In this document: positions 18,013 through 26,850 of the stretch, piece by piece
Layout: each line of letters starts with the position of its first letter
Position numbering within the stretch: the stretch's first letter is position 1
Assembly (NCBI RefSeq): GCF_001625325.1
Contig: NZ_JRQQ01000002.1
Span: forward strand, 434,001-498,000
From: Croceicoccus estronivorus
GTDB lineage: Bacteria; Pseudomonadota; Alphaproteobacteria; Sphingomonadales; Sphingomonadaceae
Length of the DNA stretch: 64,000 bases
Direction: 5' to 3'
Notes under the pieces: model-generated
The model's input: the letters and a program-made list of their open reading frames with translations, nothing else
What the model was told of the DNA's origin: nothing
The model's database searches: none
Translations under genes and position numbers: made by a program

Positions 18013-18882
18013 TCACAAACCGTCCAGCCCCTTGCTGACAAGAACATTTACGGCAACACGACGGTTCTGCGCCTTGCCTGAGACCGTGTCATTGCTCGCC
18101 AGCGGGTCCGCCTCGGCCATCCCCGTCGGTGTCAGCATGCGATACGGTTTCCAGCCGCAAACCTGCTGAAGATAATTGACGACCCGTCCGGCTCGCTTTT
18201 CACTAAGCAATTGATTGTATTCCTGACTTCCTGTTGAATCGGTATAGCCGACGACAAGCAGCAAGGCATTGTCCATTCCCTCGGCCATCGTGGCCGTGGC
18301 GCAGAGATCGTTTTTCGCCTGAGGCGACAGCACGGCCTTCCCGATATCGAAGTTCACGTTGGTCGTGCTCTTGACGTTATACTTATCGATATCGCCCATC
18401 CGGCCGCGAAGCGCTTCCGTCGCTGCGGTCTGTTCGGCAAACCGCTGGTCAGTGCCGCTGCGGATCATCGCAGCAGTCTTGAGGTCCTTGTTCTTGAGAT
18501 CGATCTGGCTCGCCACCAGACCGCCGCTCCATTGCAGCGTCTCGACAGTGACAGGTAGACCGTTGAGCAGTGAACCGGGCGCCAGTTCATTACGGCTTAA
18601 ACCCAGAAATCCGCCACTCGACTTGATCCGGGTTTCATCGTTGATCGTGATAATCGTGTCTGTCCCATCGGCAGACGTAACCTGCATCCTGTTATCACTA
18701 AGCGCGGAAATAATGCCTTCAATCTCCGGTCCTTGGGTCATTTCAGGTGCGTCAGCATAGACCGTTGCCGAAAGGTCGGCATCAGGCCGATCCTGCGGTT
18801 GGGCCGCCAGGCCTGCCGGCGCCGTTCCGGCAAGCAGGGCAAACAGCATAAGAACTTTGGATCGTTTGGACATCACATTCAT
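18013..18882 (-). CDS. OmpA-family peptidoglycan-binding envelope protein
   Basis: The 289-residue protein has an N-terminal signal peptide (basic start, hydrophobic core, ending near LAAQ at 27). A beta-rich middle domain of unknown role follows (residues 50-140, DUF5666-like in feel). The C-terminal OmpA domain has VNFDIGKAVLSPQAK, GYTDSTGSQEYNQLLSEKRA and QNRRVAVNV. The OmpA domain binds diaminopimelate in peptidoglycan and tethers the outer membrane. The middle part lacks a beta-barrel of OmpA size, so the protein is probably periplasmic. It is transcribed alone. Confidence 0.82.
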   Translation of the reverse strand: MNVMSKRSKVLMLFALLAGTAPAGLAAQPQDRPDADLSATVYADAPEMTQGPEIEGIISALSDNRMQVTSADGTDTIITINDETRIKSSGGFLGLSRNELAPGSLLNGLPVTVETLQWSGGLVASQIDLKNKDLKTAAMIRSGTDQRFAEQTAATEALRGRMGDIDKYNVKSTTNVNFDIGKAVLSPQAKNDLCATATMAEGMDNALLLVVGYTDSTGSQEYNQLLSEKRAGRVVNYLQQVCGWKPYRMLTPTGMAEADPLASNDTVSGKAQNRRVAVNVLVSKGLDGL

Positions 18883-19252
18883 TGCGCAACTCCTTCAAAC
18901 TCGAATTACCGGGCCTGCGAAATCGCAGCTTTTCGTCCGACTGCCGCCCCCATTATGGCGTATCCGGCTGCCGGAGCCCCCTTTATGTAGCTTCACTATG
19001 GACCGCCTGCGTGTTCAGCCAAACCTCTCGACCAAATGAATGGTTCCCGCGATCGTAAGGGTTGTTTGGGTAATTCGAGTGCTTCGTGCGGCGAACTGAT
19101 GCCTGACGTGCACCGCTCAGGGATATTGAAGATGCAGAACTGGTCGCCACCGCATCGGCGGGATGACCATGCTTCTCGTATCTACTCAGGTGAACGAACC
19201 GGAATTCCGGCAGTTGCAGGAATGAAGCTTCCGACAGAAACCTGGAAGGAGA
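18883..19252. other. Intergenic stretch without recognised gene
   Basis: This 370-bp gap lies between the OmpA-like gene (promoter side) and the end of pgsA. Open frames here are short and run into pgsA antisense. No RNA gene, repeat or terminator with a T tract is visible. The part nearest 18900 must hold the OmpA-like gene's promoter. Confidence 0.5.
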
Positions 19253-19846
19253 TCAATCCATGTGGCGAAGCCCTACCCTCAGGTAGTCCCAGCCGGTTAC
19301 AAGCGTCAGCACCGCAGCCGCCCATAACGTCGCCAGCCCAACAGTGTGCGGCAAATTCATCACGATTCCGCCAAAGGCAACATTCCATCCTGGTAATGCG
19401 CGGCCCAGAATCAACGCCCCCAAGGCCACGAGCTGGAAGGTCGTTTTCCATTTAGCCAGCTTCGATACCGGCATCGACACCTGCAATCCGCCCAGAAACT
19501 CCCGGAGGCCTGAAACAGCTATCTCGCGGATCAGGATAATCAGGCCCGCGATCACGTGCATGTCTCCGACATAGGGACCGCGCAGGACGCCCTGTGCCGT
19601 CAGGACGAGAATGACCGCCGCAACCATGATTTTATCGGCAATGGGATCCAGGAAAATGCCAAGCTTGGACACGGCGCCACTGGACCGCGCCAGCAGCCCG
19701 TCGAAATAATCCGTGATGCCCATCAGGCAATAAAGCGCAAAAGCCAGGCCGTAACCCAGCGCCCAGCCCGGCCACCACAACAGGAACGCGAGCAAGGGAA
19801 CCGCGAAAATACGCGAAAGAGTAAGGATATTAGGTAAGGTTAGCAT
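19253..19846 (-). CDS. pgsA: Phosphatidylglycerophosphate synthase
   Basis: The 197-residue membrane protein starts at the ATG at 19846 (MLTLPNILTLSR); a longer frame adds 23 non-homologous residues. It carries the CDP-alcohol phosphotransferase signature D-x2-D-G-x2-A-R-x8-G-x3-D-x3-D, seen as TDYFDGLLARSSG followed by LGIFLDPIADK. It joins CDP-diacylglycerol to glycerol 3-phosphate, the committed step to phosphatidylglycerol and cardiolipin. It diverges from an LplT-like lipid transporter. Confidence 0.93.
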   Translation of the reverse strand: MLTLPNILTLSRIFAVPLLAFLLWWPGWALGYGLAFALYCLMGITDYFDGLLARSSGAVSKLGIFLDPIADKIMVAAVILVLTAQGVLRGPYVGDMHVIAGLIILIREIAVSGLREFLGGLQVSMPVSKLAKWKTTFQLVALGALILGRALPGWNVAFGGIVMNLPHTVGLATLWAAAVLTLVTGWDYLRVGLRHMD

Positions 19847-19959
19847 TGACCCGCGGCGATCCAGCCCCTGTTTTCTTGCAAAAGTTCCTGAAAATCCCTT
19901 GTCGATCCCGGTCATGACGCTAGGCTTTCACACGAGCGAGAGGTATCTGGCAAGCATTC

Positions 19960-21288
19960 ATGACAACATCGACGCATCTCCTGCGCCGGCGGCGCTTCCT
20001 GCCGCTGTTCGTGACGCAGTTGCTGAACGCCTTCAACGACAACCTGTACAAGAACGCCATGGTGCTGTTCGTCGTGTACAGCGTCTATAACTCCGAGGCG
20101 GCGGAGGCAAAATTCAGCGCTATTGCATCAGGCGTATTCATCCTGCCCTTTTTCGTCCTTTCCGCCCTGTCCGGACAACTGGCCGACATGCGTGACAAGG
20201 CCCGGATCATCCGAATAATCAAGGCCTGCGAAATCCTCATCATGCTGTGCGGGGCTACCGGGCTCGTTCTGGCATGGCATGGCCTGATGACCGGAATGGT
20301 GGCGATCCCGCTCATGTTGCTCGCCCTCTTCGCCATGGGGATTCACTCGACTTTCTTCGGACCGATCAAATACGCCATCCTGCCCCAGCATCTGAAGAAA
20401 GAAGAAGTGCTGGCAGGTACAGGCCTGGTGGAAGCAGGCACATATATGGCCGTTCTGGCCGGGACCATTCTGGCCGGCTGGATTCCGGTGGAATGGGCAG
20501 CCGGGGCGGTCGTCGTGACGGCGGTGATCGGTTATCTGACCAGCAGGGCGGTCCCCCCGGCCCCGCCCATGACCGAGCAGCAACCTCTCGATCACCACGT
20601 AATTCGTGCCTCAATCGCATTGGTGCGTAACACGATGCACGAAAGCTGCGTTTACTACGCGATTCTCGCGATCAGCTTCTTCTGGACGATCGGAGCGGTC
20701 CTGTTCATCCAGTTTCCGCCGTTGGCGAAGAATGTCCTGATGGCGAGCAAGGAAGTCGCCAGCCTGTTTCTGGTTATCTTCTCGGTCGGCGTGGCGATCG
20801 GTTCGATGTCGATCAACGCTCTTCTGAAAGGCAACGTATCGGCCCGCTTCGCTCCGGCCTCCGTTCTCATCATGGGACTGTTCGTAGTGGCCTTCCATCT
20901 CGTGTGCCGCGCTTGGCATGTCGATACCGGAGGGAAATTGCTGGACATAAGCGAATTTGTTGCACAGCCACTCGCCATCCCACTCCTGCTGACCTTGCTG
21001 GGCATTGCCGTGTCGGGGGGGATGTTCGTCGTTCCGCTCTATGCGTTCCTCACCACAAGGGTGGAACCCTCACAAGCAGCCCGGACGATTGCAGCCAATA
21101 ATATCGTCAATTCCGGAGCAATGGTCGCCGGATCGGTGCTGGCGATATCATTGAGCGCACTGGGCGTGGCCATTGCCGACCAATTGCTGCTTAGCGCAGG
21201 GATGTGCATCATATCCGCATGGTTTGGCAGGATACTGCATCAGGCGGAGTGCGCCTCGGCGTGTCCCGACGTTCCGTCCGGCCACTGA
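19960..21288 (+). CDS. LplT-like MFS transporter (lysophospholipid flippase type)
   Basis: The 442-residue protein has about 12 membrane segments. The start QLLNAFNDNLYKNAM is a hallmark of the LplT / Aas-N-terminal branch of the major facilitator family. The motif-A-like LSGQLADMRDKARIIR and FFGPIKYAILPQHL also match. LplT flips lysophospholipids inward for reacylation. Here there is no fused acyltransferase domain, which in some bacteria follows the transporter. Its position opposite pgsA fits a lipid role, but the substrate is inferred from family only. Confidence 0.8.
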   Translation: MTTSTHLLRRRRFLPLFVTQLLNAFNDNLYKNAMVLFVVYSVYNSEAAEAKFSAIASGVFILPFFVLSALSGQLADMRDKARIIRIIKACEILIMLCGATGLVLAWHGLMTGMVAIPLMLLALFAMGIHSTFFGPIKYAILPQHLKKEEVLAGTGLVEAGTYMAVLAGTILAGWIPVEWAAGAVVVTAVIGYLTSRAVPPAPPMTEQQPLDHHVIRASIALVRNTMHESCVYYAILAISFFWTIGAVLFIQFPPLAKNVLMASKEVASLFLVIFSVGVAIGSMSINALLKGNVSARFAPASVLIMGLFVVAFHLVCRAWHVDTGGKLLDISEFVAQPLAIPLLLTLLGIAVSGGMFVVPLYAFLTTRVEPSQAARTIAANNIVNSGAMVAGSVLAISLSALGVAIADQLLLSAGMCIISAWFGRILHQAECASACPDVPSGH

Positions 21289-21617
21289 CTGTTGCCGATA
21301 TTCAGTAAATGAAAATGATGACTGCGACGAAGCTCGCACAATACGTCATCATGAAATCCCGCAAATCGTTCAGCGAGAGACCCCGCTTACGCCTGGGGCG
21401 AGCAGCGACTGGTGTGCCTGCGCTGCGCACATGTGGTGGAAGCGACGCCAGAAACGGATGTCGGGCTGCTTCATTGGTCAGGACAAGGGAACGCCTCATA
21501 TTCCCCTGACCTTAACCAAATGCTAACCATTAGGAAGCCCCGGAGCAGGCATTGTCCCCGACCGTTGCAGGATGGGACACTCCCTGCCTGATTGAACCGG
21601 AATATACCGCGCGAAAA
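21289..21617. other. Gap with possible degraded small zinc-ribbon frame
   Basis: This 329-bp gap separates the convergent lplT-like and EVE genes. On the plus strand from 21351 an ATG frame begins MKSRKSFSER. A one-base shift near 21380 then gives DPAYAWGEQRLVCLRCAHVV, with a C-x2-C pair, running to a stop at 21591. This could be a frameshifted small zinc-ribbon gene, but the end is not protein-like. No clear terminator was found. Confidence 0.3.
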
Positions 21618-22031
21618 TTATTCCCCGGCCATCGAAAGTACTTCACGCCATTCTTCCGGGCGAACTTCGGCAACGGAAAGGCGGGAGAGGCGCACAAGTT
21701 CCATATCTTCCAGCGCGGGATTGGCCTTCACAGCCTTCAGCGTCACCGGTTGGGCCAGCTTGCGCACCGGCTTGACCTTTACCGCAGCCCATTTGCCTTC
21801 GGGGTCGGATGGATCGGCAATTCCTTCCACGCTGATCTCGACAATTCCGACGATTTCCTTGCCGATGTTGGAATGATAGAAAAACGCCTGATCGCCGACT
21901 TTCATCGCGCGCAAATTGTTGGCCGCACGATGGTTGCGGACACCGTCCCAGGTCCCCTCGCCTTCGGATACCAGATCATCCCAGCTATAGGCATCCGGCT
22001 CGGACTTCATAAGCCAATAGCTTTTGCTCAT
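21618..22031 (-). CDS. EVE domain protein (THYN1-like)
   Basis: The 137-residue single-domain protein begins YWLMKSEPDAYSWDDL and has GVRNHRAANNLRAMKVGD and FFYHSN, the characteristic EVE (PUA-like) pattern. EVE domains are thought to bind modified cytosine in DNA or modified RNA bases. The stand-alone bacterial form is widespread and its function is unsettled. It diverges from the 2OG oxygenase gene across 60 bp, so the two promoters overlap. Confidence 0.92.
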   Translation of the reverse strand: MSKSYWLMKSEPDAYSWDDLVSEGEGTWDGVRNHRAANNLRAMKVGDQAFFYHSNIGKEIVGIVEISVEGIADPSDPEGKWAAVKVKPVRKLAQPVTLKAVKANPALEDMELVRLSRLSVAEVRPEEWREVLSMAGE

Positions 22032-22091
22032 GCATATGCTCCCGTTTCACGATAGGGACGGGCCTTAACTCCAAACAGCGCCGACGGCCAC

Positions 22092-23030
22092 ATGACGCTC
22101 CAATCTCTCCCCATCCTCTCGCTCGCCGACGAACCGCAAGCATTTGCAAGGCGGCTGGGGGAAAGTTTTGAATGCTTCGGTTTCGCTATGGTCTGCGACC
22201 ATGGGCTGGACGCGAAATTGGTTGACCGAGCATGGAATCTCACCCGGCTTTTCTTCCACCGCACGGACGAGGAAAAACGCCGCTATCACATTCCGGGCGG
22301 CGGCGGGGCCAGAGGCTATACGCCGTTCGGCACGGAGGTCGCCAAAGGAGAGAATCTCGGCGATCTCAAGGAATTCTGGCACATCGGTCGCGAACTTCCC
22401 GAAGGACACCCGCTGCTGAGCCCCTCCATGCCCGTCAATATATGGCCGGATAGGCCTGAGGGCTTCGAGACAACATTCAAAACCCTGTTTTCGGAAATGG
22501 ATCGCGTGGGGCGCATCATCCTGTCGCGCATTGCCCTCCATCTGCAACTTCCGATGAACTGGTTTGAACCGGTTGCAGATATGGGTAACTCGGTGCTCCG
22601 GCTGCTGCACTATCCTCCGGTCGAGGCGGATGATCGGGGTGCGGTACGCGCCGCTGCCCATGGTGACATCAACCTGATAACTCTGCTTCTCGGGGCCGAA
22701 GAGTCAGGGCTGGAGTTACTTGGCAGAGACGGCAAATGGCTAGCGGTCGAGCCACCTGAAGGGGCGTTGGTCGTCAATGTCGGGGACATGCTCGAACGGC
22801 TGACCAATAATGTCCTGCCTTCCACCATTCATCGGGTTCGCAATCCCCAAGGCGATGCAGCACGGCGCAGCCGCTATGCGATGCCCTTCTTCCTCCACCC
22901 ACGCAGCGATTTCACAATTGCCACGCTGGCCCAGTGCATCGACGCGCGGAACCCCAATCGTTATCGCGAGCCGATTACCGCCGATGCATTCCTTCAGCAA
23001 CGCCTGCAGGAAATCGGTTTGAAGGGGTAG
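22092..23030 (+). CDS. Isopenicillin-N-synthase-like 2OG-Fe(II) oxygenase
   Basis: The 312-residue protein has the N-terminal DIOX_N-like region (ARRLGESFECFGFAMVCDHG) and a 2OG-Fe(II) dioxygenase core. The HxD metal pair is in AAAHGDINLITLL, the distal His in STIHRV, and the RxS for 2-oxoglutarate in RRSRYAMPFF. It belongs to the IPNS/flavonoid-synthase-like group, whose bacterial substrates are mostly unknown. No biosynthetic cluster surrounds it, so the substrate is not guessed. Confidence 0.85.
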   Translation: MTLQSLPILSLADEPQAFARRLGESFECFGFAMVCDHGLDAKLVDRAWNLTRLFFHRTDEEKRRYHIPGGGGARGYTPFGTEVAKGENLGDLKEFWHIGRELPEGHPLLSPSMPVNIWPDRPEGFETTFKTLFSEMDRVGRIILSRIALHLQLPMNWFEPVADMGNSVLRLLHYPPVEADDRGAVRAAAHGDINLITLLLGAEESGLELLGRDGKWLAVEPPEGALVVNVGDMLERLTNNVLPSTIHRVRNPQGDAARRSRYAMPFFLHPRSDFTIATLAQCIDARNPNRYREPITADAFLQQRLQEIGLKG

Positions 23031-23139
23031 ACAAAGCCGCCCTGAGATCCGGCTCCGCAATATACGTACATGCCGTCTTAACCAAAATTTCAACCCCCTG
23101 TGCGCAAACAAGTCCGGACAGACCGACAGGGGGCAATCG

Positions 23140-24795
23140 TTGGGAACTGCAAAACCGGATATACACCGGACGGACAACCGGCTGGAGCGAGCCGATCGCG
23201 ATGTTGTCGTGCTTGGCATCGCCATTGCCGCGTGTCTGCTATTCGTGGGCATTGGCGGTTCGGCGATTTCCCAGATCGTGCGCTCATGGCTGGGCTATGG
23301 CGGGTCACCCGATCAGTTGCTGGTCAGCGCCATGTTGCTCAACATTGCACTCATTCTGTTTGGCTGGCGCCGCTACCGCGAGCTGGCGCAGGAGGTCGAT
23401 GAACGACGCCGGGCAGAAACCCAGGCGAGAGAGCTCGCACAAACCGACCCTCTCACCGGTTGCCTTAACCGGCGCAGCATTTCCACCATCATGGCGAAGA
23501 TGGCTGAGGAGGCCAGTCAGCAGGGTCGCGAGATCGCGGTACTCCTTTTCGATCTCGACAAGTTCAAACTCGTCAACGACCTCAACGGCCACAAGGCGGG
23601 TGATCGCCTTCTGGTGGAGGTTGCCCAACGCGTGTCCGCCATTATTCCCGGCGACGCGCGCCTCGCGCGACTGGGCGGAGACGAATTCTGCTGCTTCAGG
23701 GCATTTGATCCGAGCAATCCGGAAGATGTCGACCGCACCGCCGCCAACATCCTTGGGACAGTAGGCAAGCCCATCCGGCTTTATGGCACAATTGCTGAAG
23801 TCACGGCGTCGATTGGAATAGCGCGCACGCACAAGGGCCTGCCATTCAGCGACGAGCAGCTGATCCACGAAGCCGATATCGCAATGTATCATGCGAAAAA
23901 TACCGGGCGTGATCGCTACAGCTGGTTCGACAGATCGATGGAAAGCGAATTGCGCGTTCGCAGTGAACTGGAAACCGGGATGCGCCGCGGCATCAAGGAA
24001 GGCGAATTCACACCCTATTACCAGCAGCAGATCGATCTCGACACCGGCGAACTGGTAGGGTTCGAAATGCTGGCCCGTTGGCATTCCCCGCAACTGGGAG
24101 AAATTTCACCCGAAATTTTCATCCCCATAGCCGAAGAAATCGGTGTGATCGCGGAGCTTTCCGAAGAACTGATCCAGCTAGCCCTTCAGGATGCCAAGGA
24201 CTGGGATCCCGCCCTGATCCTTTCAGTCAACATTTCCCCGGTGCAATTGCGCGACCCATGGTTTGCACAGAAGCTGCTGCGAATGCTGGTCGAGGCGGGC
24301 TTTCCGCCAGAACGGCTGGAGATCGAGATTACCGAAAGTTGCCTGCACGAAGATATCAACATGGTGCGCTCCATGATCACCAGCCTCAAGAATCAGGGCA
24401 TTCAGGTAAGTCTGGACGATTTCGGCACGGGCTACTCCTGCCTCGCCCAGTTGCGCTCCCTTCCCTTCGACCGCCTGAAAATCGATCGCAGCTTCGTGAC
24501 CGAACTCGCCGAAGATGAAAACAACCTCAAACTGGTCGAAGCGATCGTTTCACTCGGTAACGAACTGAATTTGCCGATCACCGCCGAAGGTATTGAAAGC
24601 GAAAAGGTTCTTCAGCTCCTGCGCCGGATAGGGAAGATGAAAGGCCAGGGTTTCCTCTATGGCATGCCCCAGGATGCTCGAACGACACAGGAACTGCTTG
24701 CCAGCCGGAACCTGATCGTCAGCGACGCCAGCAAGGCCGGAGAGGTCCGTACTTCGCCGACAGTGAAGGCATCCGATCACAAAATCGTCGGCTGA
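23140..24795 (+). CDS. Membrane-bound GGDEF-EAL cyclic di-GMP protein
   Basis: The 551-residue protein starts at the TTG at 23140, with AGGGGG just upstream. Two membrane segments (about 22-46 and 60-78) precede a short coiled linker. The GGDEF domain is intact (GGDEF at 179-183) but lacks the RxxD inhibitory site five residues upstream. The EAL domain has EML at 309-311 in place of EAL, yet keeps the metal and catalytic residues N364, E399, D426, D427, K447 and E483. Both synthesis and breakdown of cyclic di-GMP are therefore possible. It appears to be a single gene. Confidence 0.92.
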   Translation: MGTAKPDIHRTDNRLERADRDVVVLGIAIAACLLFVGIGGSAISQIVRSWLGYGGSPDQLLVSAMLLNIALILFGWRRYRELAQEVDERRRAETQARELAQTDPLTGCLNRRSISTIMAKMAEEASQQGREIAVLLFDLDKFKLVNDLNGHKAGDRLLVEVAQRVSAIIPGDARLARLGGDEFCCFRAFDPSNPEDVDRTAANILGTVGKPIRLYGTIAEVTASIGIARTHKGLPFSDEQLIHEADIAMYHAKNTGRDRYSWFDRSMESELRVRSELETGMRRGIKEGEFTPYYQQQIDLDTGELVGFEMLARWHSPQLGEISPEIFIPIAEEIGVIAELSEELIQLALQDAKDWDPALILSVNISPVQLRDPWFAQKLLRMLVEAGFPPERLEIEITESCLHEDINMVRSMITSLKNQGIQVSLDDFGTGYSCLAQLRSLPFDRLKIDRSFVTELAEDENNLKLVEAIVSLGNELNLPITAEGIESEKVLQLLRRIGKMKGQGFLYGMPQDARTTQELLASRNLIVSDASKAGEVRTSPTVKASDHKIVG

Positions 24796-24850
24796 AGGCA
24801 TCCCGCCGCCACTGGACGTCGGAGCCGCCAGCGAATAGATGCGCTGCGCT

Positions 24851-25660
24851 ATGCGCTTTCCTTTCATCAAGATGCACGGTCTGGGCAACGATTTCGTCGT
24901 AATCGACGGACGCGAGCTGGCTTTGCCGCCAATCGATGCCCGCATTGCGGCCGCTCTTGCCCATAGACGCACCGGGATCGGGTGCGATCAGTTGGTGTTG
25001 ATCGAAAGCAGCAATTTGGCCGACTTCAAAATGCGGATATTCAATCCGGATGGCAGCGAAGTGGGGGCCTGCGGCAATGCCAGCAGGGCCGTGGCCTTGC
25101 TTCATGGCAAGCCTTGCAGGATCGAGACCGCCAGCGGTGTTATCGAAGCCCACCCTGCCGGTGATGGCATTGCGGTCAACATGGGCGTTCCCCATTTCGG
25201 ATGGGATGAAATTCCCCTCGCCTATGCCATGGATACACTGTCCATGCCGGTGGGCTGGGAAGATCTGAACAATCCCGCCGCTGTCAATGTCGGCAATCCT
25301 CATGTGGTGTTCTTCGTCCCGGATACGGACGCCGTCGAACTCAACAGGCTTGGTCCGCTGATCGAAAACGATCCCCTCTTTCCCGAAAGGGTCAATGTGA
25401 ATGCGGCGACCATCGCATCGCGCAATGCAATACGCCTGCGTGTATGGGAACGTGGCGCAGGTCTGACCCTCGCCTGCGGCACGGGCGCCTGCGCCACCGC
25501 AATCGCCGCAATGCGGCGCGGTCTTGTCGACCGGACGGTTGATGTCACCTTGCCGGGTGGTCCGCTGACCATCGCCTGGATGGACGATAACTCCATTATC
25601 ATGACCGGTCCTGCCACGGAATCCTTCCGGGGCTCGTTCGAATGGGATCGCTTCGCATGA
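24851..25660 (+). CDS. dapF: Diaminopimelate epimerase
   Basis: The 269-residue protein starts at the ATG at 24851 (MRFPFIKMHGLGND); an ATG four codons earlier is an alternative. It carries both catalytic cysteines, C74 in GACGNASR and C209 in LACGTGACAT, which work as an acid-base pair. It converts LL- to meso-diaminopimelate for peptidoglycan and lysine. Its stop overlaps the mtaB start (ATGA), beginning a four-gene coupled run. Confidence 0.96.
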   Translation: MRFPFIKMHGLGNDFVVIDGRELALPPIDARIAAALAHRRTGIGCDQLVLIESSNLADFKMRIFNPDGSEVGACGNASRAVALLHGKPCRIETASGVIEAHPAGDGIAVNMGVPHFGWDEIPLAYAMDTLSMPVGWEDLNNPAAVNVGNPHVVFFVPDTDAVELNRLGPLIENDPLFPERVNVNAATIASRNAIRLRVWERGAGLTLACGTGACATAIAAMRRGLVDRTVDVTLPGGPLTIAWMDDNSIIMTGPATESFRGSFEWDRFA

Positions 25661-26850
25661 GCGAGCCGAAGCAGGCAGAAGTCATTTCCCTGGGATGTCG
25701 GCTCAATATCGCGGAAAGCGAAACGATTCTCTCTTTGCTTTCCGAGGAAAGCGACATTGTCGTGGTCAACAGCTGCGCCGTTACGTCAGAAGCGGTACGG
25801 CATACCCGGCAGGCTATACGCAAGGCCCGCAGGCAGCGTCCTGACGCGCGCCTGCTAGTGACAGGTTGTGCGGCAGATATTGAACGCGAACAACTTGCAG
25901 CCATGCCCGAAGTCGATGGCTTGATTCCCAATACGGCCAAGCTGGACGCGCGGGCGTGGAACGTTCCCGTTCCTGACAAAGCCCCGCGCCCACCAGCGAC
26001 ATCACACACGCGGGCATTTGTCGCCGTGCAGAATGGGTGCGACCATGCATGCACCTTCTGCGTCATCCCACAGGGGCGCGGACGAAGCCGATCCCTTACC
26101 GTTCCCCGGGTTTTGGCGGAGGTGGAGCAACACCTTGCCCAAGGTGCTCCGGAAATTGTCTTGACCGGTGTCGACGTCACTTCATGGGGACGTGACCTGC
26201 CTGACACCCCCTCCCTCGGGTCACTGGTGCGAGCGATTCTGGATTATTTTCCGCAATTGCAGCGATTGCGTATGTCTTCACTGGATGGGGTGGAGATAGA
26301 TGACGAATTGTTCGAGCTATTCGCGGGCGAGCCGCGTATGATGCCACACATTCACCTCTCATTGCAGCACGGACACGATCTGATCCTGAAACGTATGAAA
26401 CGGCGGCATACTCGCAGCGATGCTGTGCGTCTGGTGGAAGGCTTGCGAGCTCGCCGTCCCAACCTTGCCGTGGGGGCCGACCTCATTGCTGGCTTCCCTA
26501 CGGAGGACGCAGCCATGCATGAAGCCAATCTTTCGATTATTGGCGAACTCGACATAGTCCACGGCCATATCTTCCCTTATTCTCCACGCCCCGGCACGCC
26601 GGCGGCCCGCATGCCCCAAGTGGACAAGGCGACGATCAAGGCACGTGCGGCGCAACTGCGACAAGAGGTCGCGCGCGTGCGTAACCGCTGGCTACAACGG
26701 CAACTGGGGCAAAATCTTAGCGTACTCGCCGAGATGGACGGTACCGGCTATGCAGAGAACTTCGCACGCGTGAAGGTACCTGACGGCACGCGCGCCGGTA
26801 TGATCCTTCCTACCCAACCGACCCAACTTGATAGAGGGCTGCTGCAATGA
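25657..26850 (+). CDS. mtaB: tRNA t6A37 methylthiotransferase MtaB
   Basis: The 397-residue protein starts at the ATG that overlaps the dapF stop. The N-terminal methylthiotransferase domain has three cluster cysteines (C14, C40, C71). The radical SAM triad is C128, C132 and C135 in CDHACTFC, and a TRAM-like C-terminus closes the protein. It adds the 2-methylthio group to t6A37 of tRNAs reading ANN codons. MtaB rather than MiaB or RimO is chosen from the sequence around the triad and the short N-terminus. The dapF-mtaB-ftsY order is common in Alphaproteobacteria. Confidence 0.9.
   Translation: MSEPKQAEVISLGCRLNIAESETILSLLSEESDIVVVNSCAVTSEAVRHTRQAIRKARRQRPDARLLVTGCAADIEREQLAAMPEVDGLIPNTAKLDARAWNVPVPDKAPRPPATSHTRAFVAVQNGCDHACTFCVIPQGRGRSRSLTVPRVLAEVEQHLAQGAPEIVLTGVDVTSWGRDLPDTPSLGSLVRAILDYFPQLQRLRMSSLDGVEIDDELFELFAGEPRMMPHIHLSLQHGHDLILKRMKRRHTRSDAVRLVEGLRARRPNLAVGADLIAGFPTEDAAMHEANLSIIGELDIVHGHIFPYSPRPGTPAARMPQVDKATIKARAAQLRQEVARVRNRWLQRQLGQNLSVLAEMDGTGYAENFARVKVPDGTRAGMILPTQPTQLDRGLLQ

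Noticed and set aside
19036-19455. 139-codon plus-strand frame antisense to pgsA
   Set aside because: About half of it is the antisense shadow of pgsA, and the translation is low in hydrophobic structure.
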